Source of the DNA: a virus
Reading direction: 5' to 3' (one strand)
Virus record (IMG/VR): IMGVR_UViG_3300032240_001991
Span: 221,128 to 285,127 of that record
DNA length: 64,000 bases
Shown: in pieces, positions 6,924 to 14,072 of the stretch
How positions within the stretch are numbered: the stretch's first letter is position 1
Layout of the letters: each line of letters starts with the position of its first letter
Notes under the pieces: generated by a model
Told to the model about the DNA's origin: nothing
What the model saw: only the letters and a program-made list of their open reading frames with translations
The model's database searches: none
Translations under genes and position numbers: made by a program

Positions 6924-7586
6924 ATGTGGGGATGGATACTACACTTTACCCCGGAAAAAATATTATCCCTGCTTGTATTTGGAATTTTTAGTTTAGGAAT
7001 TTTACTAACAGTTGTTGGCTTCTTAGGAAAAAAAATTCCATTCTTATCAGCATTAATCCCTGGCGGTTCTATGGGTGTGTTAGCCGCTAAAATTTTAGGA
7101 ATATTACTTTTATTTGGCGGTTCTTGGTTTAAAGGCTGTTTTGATGTAGAGATGGTTTGGCGAGATCAAGCAGCCAAAATAGAAGCAAAATTAAAAATTG
7201 CTGAATTAAAAAGTAAAGAAAAAAATATTGAGATACAAAAAGAATACATTCATGATACACAGATAGTGCATGATGTAAAAATTGTAGTACAAGAAAAAAT
7301 TAAAGAAGTTGAAAAAATTATAGATGGTAAATGCACTGTAGATCAGTCTGCTATAGATATATTAAACCAATCAGCACTTAATCTTCCACCAGATCGATCA
7401 AGCGAAGTAACGGTTCCTAAAATTTCATCAATTGAAAAATTAGAAATGCCTAATTTACCTAAAGAAAAGATTGTAGCAACTGTAGAAAATAAGATAATTA
7501 CAAGACCAAAAGTAGAACCTATTTTGTTTAGAGACGAATCAGGTCCAGGTTGGGCTCGCGGAAATATAGACAGAAATAAGAGTTAA
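6924..7586 (+). CDS. Candidate i-spanin (Rz-like) inner-membrane protein
   Basis: 220 residues. Two hydrophobic segments lie near residues 13-35 (ILSLLVFGIFSLGILLTVVGF) and 50-68 (MGVLAAKILGILLLFGGSWF), then a long charged helix (residues 75-125) typical of a periplasmic coiled coil, then DGKCTVDQSAIDILNQSAL, which resembles the Cys-x-Val-Pro...hn.A segment of Rz-type i-spanins. A lipoprotein gene follows three bases later. In Gram-negative phages such a pair fuses inner and outer membranes at lysis. It starts after a strong AAGGAGGG site. Two membrane segments instead of one, and its length, are unusual for Rz; a membrane structural protein is the alternative. Confidence 0.5.
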   Translation: MWGWILHFTPEKILSLLVFGIFSLGILLTVVGFLGKKIPFLSALIPGGSMGVLAAKILGILLLFGGSWFKGCFDVEMVWRDQAAKIEAKLKIAELKSKEKNIEIQKEYIHDTQIVHDVKIVVQEKIKEVEKIIDGKCTVDQSAIDILNQSALNLPPDRSSEVTVPKISSIEKLEMPNLPKEKIVATVENKIITRPKVEPILFRDESGPGWARGNIDRNKS

Positions 7587-7589
7587 TTT

Positions 7590-7856
7590 ATGAAAATCTT
7601 AACGTTAATTCCATTAATACTTTTAACTGGGTGCGTTGCTACGCCAGTGCCTCAAAAATTTCCAGAGGCTGTTCCGGAATTAGTAGAGCCATGTCCAGAA
7701 CAACTACACCAGCACCCTAACAGTGAAAAATTAAGCGATCAACTTAAAGTAGTAACTGAAAATTATGCTGAATATCACACCTGTAAAAATAAAGTTAAAG
7801 GCTGGATTAAATGGTATAACGAACAAAAAAAGATATTTGACGAATCTAATAAATGA
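7590..7856 (+). CDS. Small lipoprotein, candidate o-spanin (Rz1-like)
   Basis: 88 residues. A type II signal peptide is clear: MKILTLIPLILLTGC with lipobox LTGC, giving a mature lipoprotein starting at Cys15. The mature part begins Pro-rich (ATPVPQKFPEAVPELVEPCP), as Rz1 proteins are, then forms a helix ending VVTENYAEYHTCKNKVKGW, with two more Cys residues. It is directly downstream of the membrane/coiled-coil gene, the arrangement of separated Rz/Rz1 pairs. No endolysin or holin is visible nearby, so the lysis role is inference. Confidence 0.6.
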   Translation: MKILTLIPLILLTGCVATPVPQKFPEAVPELVEPCPEQLHQHPNSEKLSDQLKVVTENYAEYHTCKNKVKGWIKWYNEQKKIFDESNK

Positions 7857-7862
7857 TTCTTC

Positions 7863-7891
7863 TTTACATCTTTAGATAGGTATGGTATAAT
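7863..7891 (+). promoter_or_regulatory. Sigma70-like promoter with extended -10
   Basis: TTTACA at 7863-7868, 17-base spacer, TATAAT at 7886-7891 preceded by TGG (TGn extended -10). The dnaJ-like ATG is at 7899, so the transcript should start within a base or two of the start codon. There is no ribosome site. Confidence 0.75.
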
Positions 7892-7898
7892 ACCACTA

Positions 7899-8711
7899 AT
7901 GAGTGACCATTATAAAACTTTAGGCATTGACCGCACAGCTACCGCAGATGATATCAAAAAAGCTTATCGCAAATTAGCGATGAAGTACCATCCTGACCGT
8001 GGCGGGGATCAGGCAGAATTTCAAAAAATTCAAGAAGCCTATTCTGTGTTAAGTGATCTTGAAAAAAAGAATCAATACGATAATCCTCAACAGTTCCATG
8101 GTCCTCCTCCAGGCTTTGAAGAAATGTTTAGAAATTTCTCGTTTAATGGTGGCATTAATATTGACGAACTGTTTGGCAGAGCAAGAACTGTTAGAAATCG
8201 AAATATTAATTTGCAAACTACAATATCTTTAGAAGACGCTTTTGCAGGAAAAGAACTTGTTGCAAATGTACAACTTCCAAACAGTAAAGAGCACATTATT
8301 AATGTAAAGATTCCTGCTGGAATACAAGACGGAATGACATTGAGATTGAGAGGTATTGGCGATAGTACATTTGCAAATGTTCCGCCAGGTGATGTTCATT
8401 TAACTGTATCAGTAATGCCGCATCCTGAATTTCAAAGAAACGGTGACAATCTTTTTAAAGAAGTGCAAATTTCTGCATTTGATGCTATACTAGGTACAAG
8501 TTTATTAATTTCTACAATAGATAACAAAACCCTTAATGTAACTATACCTCCAGGTACTCAACCAGGAACAACATTAAAGATTCATGGCTATGGCATGCCA
8601 AACGTTAATGATCCAAGATTTAAAGGACAATTACTGTTATCAGTAAAGGTTGTTATTCCAACAAACTTAACTGAAGAACAAAAAGTTACAATACAAAAAT
8701 TAAGAACGTAA
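7899..8711 (+). CDS. dnaJ: DnaJ/CbpA-like co-chaperone
   Basis: 270 residues. J domain at residues 1-63 with YRKLAMKYHPDRGG carrying the HPD tripeptide that stimulates host DnaK. A Gly/Phe linker follows (PPPGFEEMFRNFSFNGG), then the two beta-sandwich substrate-binding domains (LEDAFAGKELVANVQLP, VKIPAGIQDGMTLRLRG, TIPPGTQPGTTLKIHGYG). The Cys-rich zinc finger of true DnaJ is absent, so it is of the CbpA/type II kind. It has its own promoter and precedes the ClpA-like gene by 26 bases; together they point to control of host protein quality machinery. Confidence 0.9.
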   Translation: MSDHYKTLGIDRTATADDIKKAYRKLAMKYHPDRGGDQAEFQKIQEAYSVLSDLEKKNQYDNPQQFHGPPPGFEEMFRNFSFNGGINIDELFGRARTVRNRNINLQTTISLEDAFAGKELVANVQLPNSKEHIINVKIPAGIQDGMTLRLRGIGDSTFANVPPGDVHLTVSVMPHPEFQRNGDNLFKEVQISAFDAILGTSLLISTIDNKTLNVTIPPGTQPGTTLKIHGYGMPNVNDPRFKGQLLLSVKVVIPTNLTEEQKVTIQKLRT

Positions 8712-8737
8712 ATATCTGAGAGTTAAAAGGAAATAGA

Positions 8738-11011
8738 ATGTTAGAACCAGATAAAGAATTGTCAAGCATGTTTGAACATGCAATACATACAGCAATTGAA
8801 TATAATCACGAATACATTACATTGGAACATTTTCTTTACGGAATGATTTCTAACGATTCGTTTAGCGAAATGCTTACACAGTACGGTGCAGACGTACCAG
8901 GATTAAAAAATAATTTAGAAAATTATATCGATACTAATTTAGCGTCAATTGCAACTTTGCAAAAAAACGAAAGGCCACAAAAAACAAATACTGTAGAAAG
9001 AATGCTTAACAGAGCATTTACACAGGTACTATTCAGTGGGCGTCAGCAAATCTCTCCTATAGATTGTTTGATTAGTTTTTTCTCAGAAAAGAACAGTCAT
9101 GCAAACTTTTTTATGAGAAAGGCTAAGATTGAAAAAGAAACATTTTTGGAATTTGCTATGAATAATAGTTCTTCGTCTGAAGAAAAAGAACAGTCTACAG
9201 TAAACGAAAAACAGATCGAAAAGTTTTTAATTCAGTACTGTGCTAATCTAACAGAAAAAGCCAAAAACAAAAAAATTGACCCGGTAATTGGTCGAGAAAA
9301 AGAAATTGAGGATTTAATATTGATCCTTGCTCGTCGTAATAAGAGCAATGTTATGCTTATTGGCGACCCGGGTGTAGGCAAAACAGCTATTGCTGAAGGA
9401 GTTGCTCGTAAAATTGTTGAAGGCGACGTTCCTACTTTTATACAGAATCATAGTGTATATTCACTGGATATCAGTGCAATGTTGGCGGGTAGTAAGTACC
9501 GCGGTGATTTTGAAGAGCGTTTGAAAAATGTTCTTACCGCATTAGAAAAGAAAAAGAATTGCATTCTTTTTATTGATGAAGCTCACATGATGAGCGGTGC
9601 TGGAGCGGTCAATGGCAATAGTAACGATATGAGTAATATGCTCAAACCTGCACTTGCTAAAGGTAGCATTAAAGTTATAGCTAGCACAACCTGGGAAGAT
9701 TTCCGCAAGAACTTTGAAAAAGATCGTGCACTTATGCGGCGATTCCAGCGAGTTATGGTCAACGAACCAAATGAAGAAACTGCTATTAAGATCGTTAAGG
9801 GTGTAAAAAAGTATTACGAAAAGCATCACAAGGTAAAGATTACTAATCAAGCAGTGATTGACAGCGTAAAATACAGTATTAAGTATATTTCAGATAAAAA
9901 ATTACCTGATAAGGCATTGGATCTTATTGATTGTGCTAGTGCAAGATTTAAATTGCGTGACGAAGACGGGGGCGTTGTTGACCACGACGAAATTGTTTTT
10001 GAAGTTGCAAAGATTACAGGGTTGCCACTAGATCAAATTGCTGCCAAAGAAAGCAATAATCTTAAGGATCTTGAAAAAAACATGCGGGCAAAAGTGTATG
10101 GTCAAGATAAAGCCATCGAAGCATTGCTTGATAAGATCTTTATTGCACAGGCGGGGCTAAAATCAGTCAATCGTCCAATTGGTAATTTCTTGTTTGTTGG
10201 CCCAACTGGTGTTGGAAAAACTGAAGCGGCGAAACAACTTGCAGCCAACATGGGAGTAAAGTTGATTCGATTTGATATGAGTGAATATCAAGAACAACAT
10301 TCAGTAGCTAAATTTATTGGTAGCCCCCCAGGATATGTTGGGTTTGATGATAATGCAGGACAGTTGATTACACGTCTACAGGAAAATCCAAACGGAATCT
10401 TACTGTTTGATGAAGTTGAAAAGGCACACCCTAGTGTGTTAACTATTCTACTTCAGTTAATGGATAATGGATTTGTTACTGGTAGTAATGGAAAAACTGC
10501 AGACGGTCGTAATGCTATCATTATCATGACTAGTAACTTAGGTGCAGCAGATTCTGAAAAGAATTCAGTTGGATTTGGTAGTTTAGAACGAGATAGTGAT
10601 CCTAAGGATGCTGTTAACAAGTTCTTTGCACCAGAATTTCGTAATCGTTTAGACGGAACTATTAAGTTTGATCGACTAGATCATAGTACTATGGCATTAA
10701 TTGTTAAGAAATTTATCGACGATCTTAACGGTTTGGTCAAAGATCGAAATGTACATGTTCGGTTAAGTACCGAAGCTGTTGAACATTTGATCAAAAAAGG
10801 ATTTGATCGAAAGATGGGAGCTCGTCCGCTACAGCGTACAATTGATGAACACATAAAAAAGCCGTTAAGTAAGGAAATACTATTTGGTAATCTTATTAAC
10901 GGAGGTATTGTTGAAATTACCATTGTAGATGACGCGCTTACCTTTAAATTTGTAGATGTATTGCCAATTAAAGAAATAAAAGAAAATGAGCATCAAAGTT
11001 CTAGCAACTAA
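8738..11011 (+). CDS. clpA: ClpA-type AAA+ unfoldase
   Basis: 757 residues, about the length of bacterial ClpA (758). An N-terminal Clp repeat domain (ELSSMFEHAIHTAIEYNHEYITLEHFLYG) is followed by D1 with Walker A GDPGVGKTAIAEG and Walker B CILFIDEAHM, and D2 with GPTGVGKTEAAKQL and ILLFDEVEKAHP, then FFAPEFRNRLDG. There is no long ClpB middle domain, so it is ClpA- rather than ClpB-like. In front of FAPEFRNRL stands the tripeptide VGF, where ClpA has IGL and ClpC/ClpX have VGF or IGF; this loop docks ClpP. No phage ClpP is seen, so it probably uses host ClpP. Confidence 0.9.
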   Translation: MLEPDKELSSMFEHAIHTAIEYNHEYITLEHFLYGMISNDSFSEMLTQYGADVPGLKNNLENYIDTNLASIATLQKNERPQKTNTVERMLNRAFTQVLFSGRQQISPIDCLISFFSEKNSHANFFMRKAKIEKETFLEFAMNNSSSSEEKEQSTVNEKQIEKFLIQYCANLTEKAKNKKIDPVIGREKEIEDLILILARRNKSNVMLIGDPGVGKTAIAEGVARKIVEGDVPTFIQNHSVYSLDISAMLAGSKYRGDFEERLKNVLTALEKKKNCILFIDEAHMMSGAGAVNGNSNDMSNMLKPALAKGSIKVIASTTWEDFRKNFEKDRALMRRFQRVMVNEPNEETAIKIVKGVKKYYEKHHKVKITNQAVIDSVKYSIKYISDKKLPDKALDLIDCASARFKLRDEDGGVVDHDEIVFEVAKITGLPLDQIAAKESNNLKDLEKNMRAKVYGQDKAIEALLDKIFIAQAGLKSVNRPIGNFLFVGPTGVGKTEAAKQLAANMGVKLIRFDMSEYQEQHSVAKFIGSPPGYVGFDDNAGQLITRLQENPNGILLFDEVEKAHPSVLTILLQLMDNGFVTGSNGKTADGRNAIIIMTSNLGAADSEKNSVGFGSLERDSDPKDAVNKFFAPEFRNRLDGTIKFDRLDHSTMALIVKKFIDDLNGLVKDRNVHVRLSTEAVEHLIKKGFDRKMGARPLQRTIDEHIKKPLSKEILFGNLINGGIVEITIVDDALTFKFVDVLPIKEIKENEHQSSSN

Positions 11012-11630
11012 TAAACTTTACTATAGAAAATGGATTTATAAAGTTGAATGCGTAGTTGAAGCTCGCGTTTATTCTTTAAAATATCATTGGTATAAATCAT
11101 TTGCCGAGCTTGGCCCTGCCCTTAAAGCATTTGCAAAAGATATAGAATTTCTTGAAGGACAAGATATACAAACACGGGTAGAAAATCGTACATATACTAT
11201 TTTTTGTAGAGATGAGAATCTTTTAAAAGAGATTGTAACTAGATTAGAAAAATGGATCTATGCTATATACCGTCCAGAAAGCGAAGCTGAAAAACAGTTT
11301 CTTTTAGAAAAAGGACATACAAAAATACTACGCGATGAGTACTTTAAAGGTACTTATCGCTATCGTGTGTACATTAATAATCGGTTAGACTTTGATAACA
11401 GGCATCGTTTTTGGGAATGGTTACAAAAATACGACGAATCTTTAATATATCTAAACGGAAGTACAAAAACATGGCTTTCAGGAACTTTGCCGTATCTTTA
11501 TAGTCCCTTTATCTATATTGCTGATCCGTCAATGCTTTCAATGGTTTATCTATATTTAGGAAATAATATCAAATCAACAGACGAATTTATACTAAAGGAT
11601 AATATAAATAACATATCATGTCAGCCCTAA
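10986..11630 (+). CDS. Hypothetical protein
   Basis: 214 residues, overlapping the end of the clpA-like gene by 26 bases and the next structural gene by 13. Rich in Tyr, Trp and basic residues (KLYYRKWIYKVECVVEARVYSLKYHWYKSF; YRYRVYINNRLDFDNRHRFWEWLQKYDE). No membrane segment or known motif. The Tyr/Trp-rich beta-like composition resembles other phage proteins of unknown fold. The late promoter of the next gene lies within its 3' end. Confidence 0.55.
   Translation: MSIKVLATNKLYYRKWIYKVECVVEARVYSLKYHWYKSFAELGPALKAFAKDIEFLEGQDIQTRVENRTYTIFCRDENLLKEIVTRLEKWIYAIYRPESEAEKQFLLEKGHTKILRDEYFKGTYRYRVYINNRLDFDNRHRFWEWLQKYDESLIYLNGSTKTWLSGTLPYLYSPFIYIADPSMLSMVYLYLGNNIKSTDEFILKDNINNISCQP
11603..11610 (+). 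promoter_or_regulatory. Late promoter box TATAAATA, start-codon proximal
   Basis: TATAAATA followed by ACATATC and then the ATG at 11618. The same string ATAAATA-ACATATC-ATG recurs in front of the Dps gene (13608-13625). With seven bases between box and ATG, the late transcript should be leaderless or nearly so. No ribosome site is present. Confidence 0.65.
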
Positions 11631-12037
11631 GCAGTCAATTTTTATTCGCACTTGGTACAGGAACACTAACAGCTACTTCTGTAGCTATTCCTTCAGCAGC
11701 AGTAGCTCCAGATGGCTCTGCTGATTTTAAATCAGTTCCGCAGCAAGGAGACGGATACTACGGCACCGCCGACGGATTACATACTGTAACATATACAGTT
11801 ACACCTAATTTTGCCGGCAACCTTTGCATGGAAGCAACACTTGCTAGCAACCCTGTTGAAAGTGACTGGTTTACTGCAACTAATTCTACCGTAACATACA
11901 CATTTCCAGTTGTTCCAGCATCTACAACCACAAACTATGTTAACTTTACAGGTAACTTTGTATGGGTTCGAGCTCGTGTAAGAAGAACGCCCGATCAACC
12001 AAACGGGTCTGTACTGTTTATCAACTACAATCACTAA
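11618..12037 (+). CDS. Putative virion protein
   Basis: 139 residues, Thr/Ser/Ala/Val-rich beta sequence with no charged stretches. Contains HTVTYTVTPNFAGNLCMEATL and FTGNFVWVRARVRRTPDQPNGSVLFINYNH, which looks like a single beta-sandwich domain of the kind found on phage capsids or fibres. It is read from a consensus late promoter. The exact position in the virion is unknown. Confidence 0.55.
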   Translation: MSALSSQFLFALGTGTLTATSVAIPSAAVAPDGSADFKSVPQQGDGYYGTADGLHTVTYTVTPNFAGNLCMEATLASNPVESDWFTATNSTVTYTFPVVPASTTTNYVNFTGNFVWVRARVRRTPDQPNGSVLFINYNH

Positions 12038-12046
12038 TAAAAATTA

Positions 12047-12076
12047 CATAAATACTACACAATTAGTGGAGTATTT
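12047..12076 (+). promoter_or_regulatory. Late promoter CATAAATA overlapping a ribosome-site hairpin
   Basis: CATAAATA at 12047-12054. AAATACT (12050-12056) pairs with AGTATTT (12070-12076), and CAC (12058-12060) with GTG (12066-12068), around the loop AATTA, with one A.G mismatch. The GGAG ribosome site (12068-12071) of the gene at 12079 is inside the stem. A transcript starting about six bases after the late box would lose the 5' arm, freeing the site; read-through transcripts keep it closed. Confidence 0.6.
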
Positions 12077-12078
12077 TT

Positions 12079-12891
12079 ATGCGAATTACTGAGATCATAA
12101 CTGAGGCTAAAGCAACTAAAACACGCTTAGACCCTAAATGTTGGAAGGGTAAAAAGATTGGTAACCCTAAGACTAAAGTTAAGGGCGGAGTTCGCGTAAA
12201 CAATTGTGTACCTAAAGAAAGCGTAGCAGAAGGTGACGTATTCTTCATTGAAGCAGGCGATACACTAATTGAAACTACAGTAGTATATGAATCAAATGGT
12301 AGAATTATCATTGATCTAGACGATACTGCATTAAAAATTATCGAATCTGCTGCCCAAATTAACGAAGTAAGTGCAGGAAAAGCAGCGGCCGCAGCAGGTA
12401 AGAGAGCATTACAAGCTGTGGGTAACGTAGCTAAAGTACCAATTGGAGCTGCACTATCTGGCACAGCAGCAGTAGCTGCTGGCCTGCAACCAAGTCGAGA
12501 AAAAGGCGCAGAATGGTTAAAGCGTTCAGATTATGCAAGAGATAAAACCCTTGGTCTAGTAAAGAAAGCTGGTAAACGTGCTGGACAGGCTGCTACTAAT
12601 CTAGGCCGTGCAGTAACAAAGGGGCTAGGCGAAGATGCTTCTAGCTTAGAAGAAGCCAAATATCACGGCAAAGAAGTTCCACTAGGCAAAAGACTTCCGG
12701 GCGATGTTAAGAAATCAAAAGTCTATGTACGCAAGCCAAACGGAAAAATTGTCAAAGTAAATTTTGGCGATAAAAATATGCGTATTAAAAAATCTAATCC
12801 TAAGCGTCGTAAATCATTTAGAGCTAGACATAACTGCAAAAATCCAGGTCCTCGTTGGAAAGCACGTTACTGGTCTTGCAGAGCGTGGTAA
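12079..12891 (+). CDS. Conserved phage protein with basic Cys-containing C-terminus
   Basis: 270 residues. N-terminus MRITEIITEAKATKTRLDPKCW, then an Ala-rich middle (residues 95-150) and a basic C-terminal module: KSKVYVRKPNGKIVKVNFGD, then MRIKKSNPKRRKSFRARHNC and GPRWKARYWSCRAW. I associate that C-terminal module with small T4-like phage head-region proteins. The paired Cys residues and many Arg/Lys suggest nucleic acid or metal binding, but this is inference. Its ribosome site is tied up in a hairpin that overlaps a late promoter. Confidence 0.6.
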   Translation: MRITEIITEAKATKTRLDPKCWKGKKIGNPKTKVKGGVRVNNCVPKESVAEGDVFFIEAGDTLIETTVVYESNGRIIIDLDDTALKIIESAAQINEVSAGKAAAAAGKRALQAVGNVAKVPIGAALSGTAAVAAGLQPSREKGAEWLKRSDYARDKTLGLVKKAGKRAGQAATNLGRAVTKGLGEDASSLEEAKYHGKEVPLGKRLPGDVKKSKVYVRKPNGKIVKVNFGDKNMRIKKSNPKRRKSFRARHNCKNPGPRWKARYWSCRAW

Positions 12892-12894
12892 ACT

Positions 12895-13293
12895 ATGAAA
12901 TTATTTGAATTTTTTGGAAAGACTGTTCTAGATCTCAATGGCGAGAAAAAAGAAGATCAGCTATCAGAGAAACATAAACCGTCAGATCAAGAGCTAGCGG
13001 ATGAAGTTTATTGGTTTATATTAGACCACGATCGATTGCACAAAGAATGTTTTATGCCTATAGCAAGAGAAATTTATGTTGGGCATAAAAAGAAAGGATT
13101 TGATAAAGGAAAATACACAAAGAAATGGATGCCAATGGTAAACAAAGGTTGTTTAGAATTCTATAAAAATAAAAAGATGTCAGGCGATCCTGCAGATATT
13201 TTTACTAAGGAAATGAGACGAGACCTTTGCCACAGACTTTCAGAACAAAATTACGAAGATATTGTCAAAGGCGAGTACCGGTTAGGGGATTAA
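12895..13293 (+). CDS. Hypothetical protein
   Basis: 132 residues, three bases after the previous stop. Begins MKLFEFFGKTVLDLNG, the short hydrophobic opening seen in several phage proteins of this neighbourhood (MRITEI, MRAREFM). The body is helical and basic (DEVYWFILDHDRLHKECFMPIAREIY; KYTKKWMPMVNKGCLEFYKNKK). Family unknown. Likely expressed late with its neighbours. Confidence 0.55.
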   Translation: MKLFEFFGKTVLDLNGEKKEDQLSEKHKPSDQELADEVYWFILDHDRLHKECFMPIAREIYVGHKKKGFDKGKYTKKWMPMVNKGCLEFYKNKKMSGDPADIFTKEMRRDLCHRLSEQNYEDIVKGEYRLGD

Positions 13294-13295
13294 CA

Positions 13296-13616
13296 ATGTC
13301 CAATATATTATCTTTTGCAAACGGACATCCAAACGAAATTAAGCTTCTAAAAATTAGAATACGTCAGATCTTATACGATCGCAAAATATCTGGAACAAAA
13401 AGCAACGAGACCGAATTACGGTTATTAAAGAAAAGATTAAAAGAACTAGAGCCAACGGCTGAAACTGGCCAATCACAAATGGCAGGACCATCTGGTCCTG
13501 CATATGACACTACTGGTAACCAAAGATTAGAAAGTAAGTACGTTAAAGTAGGTGAAGCTTGGGAATCTGAAATTGCCAAGCTGGTAAAACTTTTGGAAAA
13601 CAATAATAATAAATAA
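13296..13616 (+). CDS. Hypothetical coiled-coil protein
   Basis: 106 residues from the ATG at 13296, which has GGGGAT upstream and lies directly after the previous stop. An earlier in-frame ATG at 13227 would overlap the previous gene by 67 bases and adds an unlikely Arg-rich leader, so I reject it. Sequence is helical (EIKLLKIRIRQIL, ETELRLLKKRLKELEP), with a short Gly/Pro hinge (MAGPSGPAYDTTG) and a final helix. Unknown function. Confidence 0.55.
   Translation: MSNILSFANGHPNEIKLLKIRIRQILYDRKISGTKSNETELRLLKKRLKELEPTAETGQSQMAGPSGPAYDTTGNQRLESKYVKVGEAWESEIAKLVKLLENNNNK
13608..13615 (+). promoter_or_regulatory. Late promoter box AATAAATA, start-codon proximal
   Basis: AATAAATA then ACATATC then the Dps ATG at 13623. 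The seven-base spacer is identical to the one before the gene at 11618. The box overlaps the stop region of the preceding gene. No ribosome site is present. Confidence 0.55.
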
Positions 13617-13622
13617 CATATC

Positions 13623-14072
13623 ATGGAAAAACTAGTTAACGCAGCAAAAATAGGACTCGCTAGCTCTTTTAGTTTCTATCTAAAGGCGCAGCACTTTCAC
13701 TGGAACGTTGAGGGTCCAGACTTTTTAGAATATCACGATTTGTTTGGTAAAATTTACGACGAAGTTTATGGTAGCATTGATTCATATGCCGAAAAAATTC
13801 GAGCATTGGGTGGGTACGCTCCGTCTAGCTTAAGTGAATTTGCCAAAATAACACAAATTGAAGATCAGTTAGAAGTATTACCTAAAGAACAAATGGTACT
13901 AGTTCTGCTAGAAGATAATAGAAAAATGCTAAAGATATTTAAAATAGTTTATGATTTTGCTGAAGCTGAAGGTGAACATGGGTTTAGCAACTTTTTAGCA
14001 GAACGAATGGATGCACATCGCAAGCACGGATGGATGTTATCTGCTAGCATGAAAGGCCAAGGGCAGCTATGA
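13623..14072 (+). CDS. Dps-like ferritin
   Basis: 149 residues. The Dps signature is complete: AQHFHWNVEGPDFLEYHDLF and IDSYAEKIRALGG supply the two His, Asp and Glu of the inter-subunit ferroxidase site. Length fits a single four-helix Dps subunit. Dps proteins oxidise and store iron, detoxify peroxide and can coat DNA. Reading from a late-type promoter suggests it acts late or is packaged, rather than being an early takeover gene; that is inference. It overlaps the next gene by four bases. Confidence 0.85.
   Translation: MEKLVNAAKIGLASSFSFYLKAQHFHWNVEGPDFLEYHDLFGKIYDEVYGSIDSYAEKIRALGGYAPSSLSEFAKITQIEDQLEVLPKEQMVLVLLEDNRKMLKIFKIVYDFAEAEGEHGFSNFLAERMDAHRKHGWMLSASMKGQGQL

Noticed and set aside
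9542-9850. 102-codon open frame on the minus strand
   Set aside because: It lies wholly antisense inside the clpA-like gene, has no ribosome site and codes for an implausible hydrophobic mixture; a shadow of the real gene. The many other antisense frames were left out for the same reason.
13227-13295. Earlier ATG for the coiled-coil gene
   Set aside because: It would overlap the previous gene by 67 bases and add an Arg-rich leader unlike the rest; the ATG at 13296 sits directly after the previous stop.
13482-13501. Inverted repeat GCAGGACCA/TGGTCCTGC inside a gene
   Set aside because: With a realistic loop it is an 8-bp stem, a size expected several times by chance in 64 kb, and it is far from the start codon.
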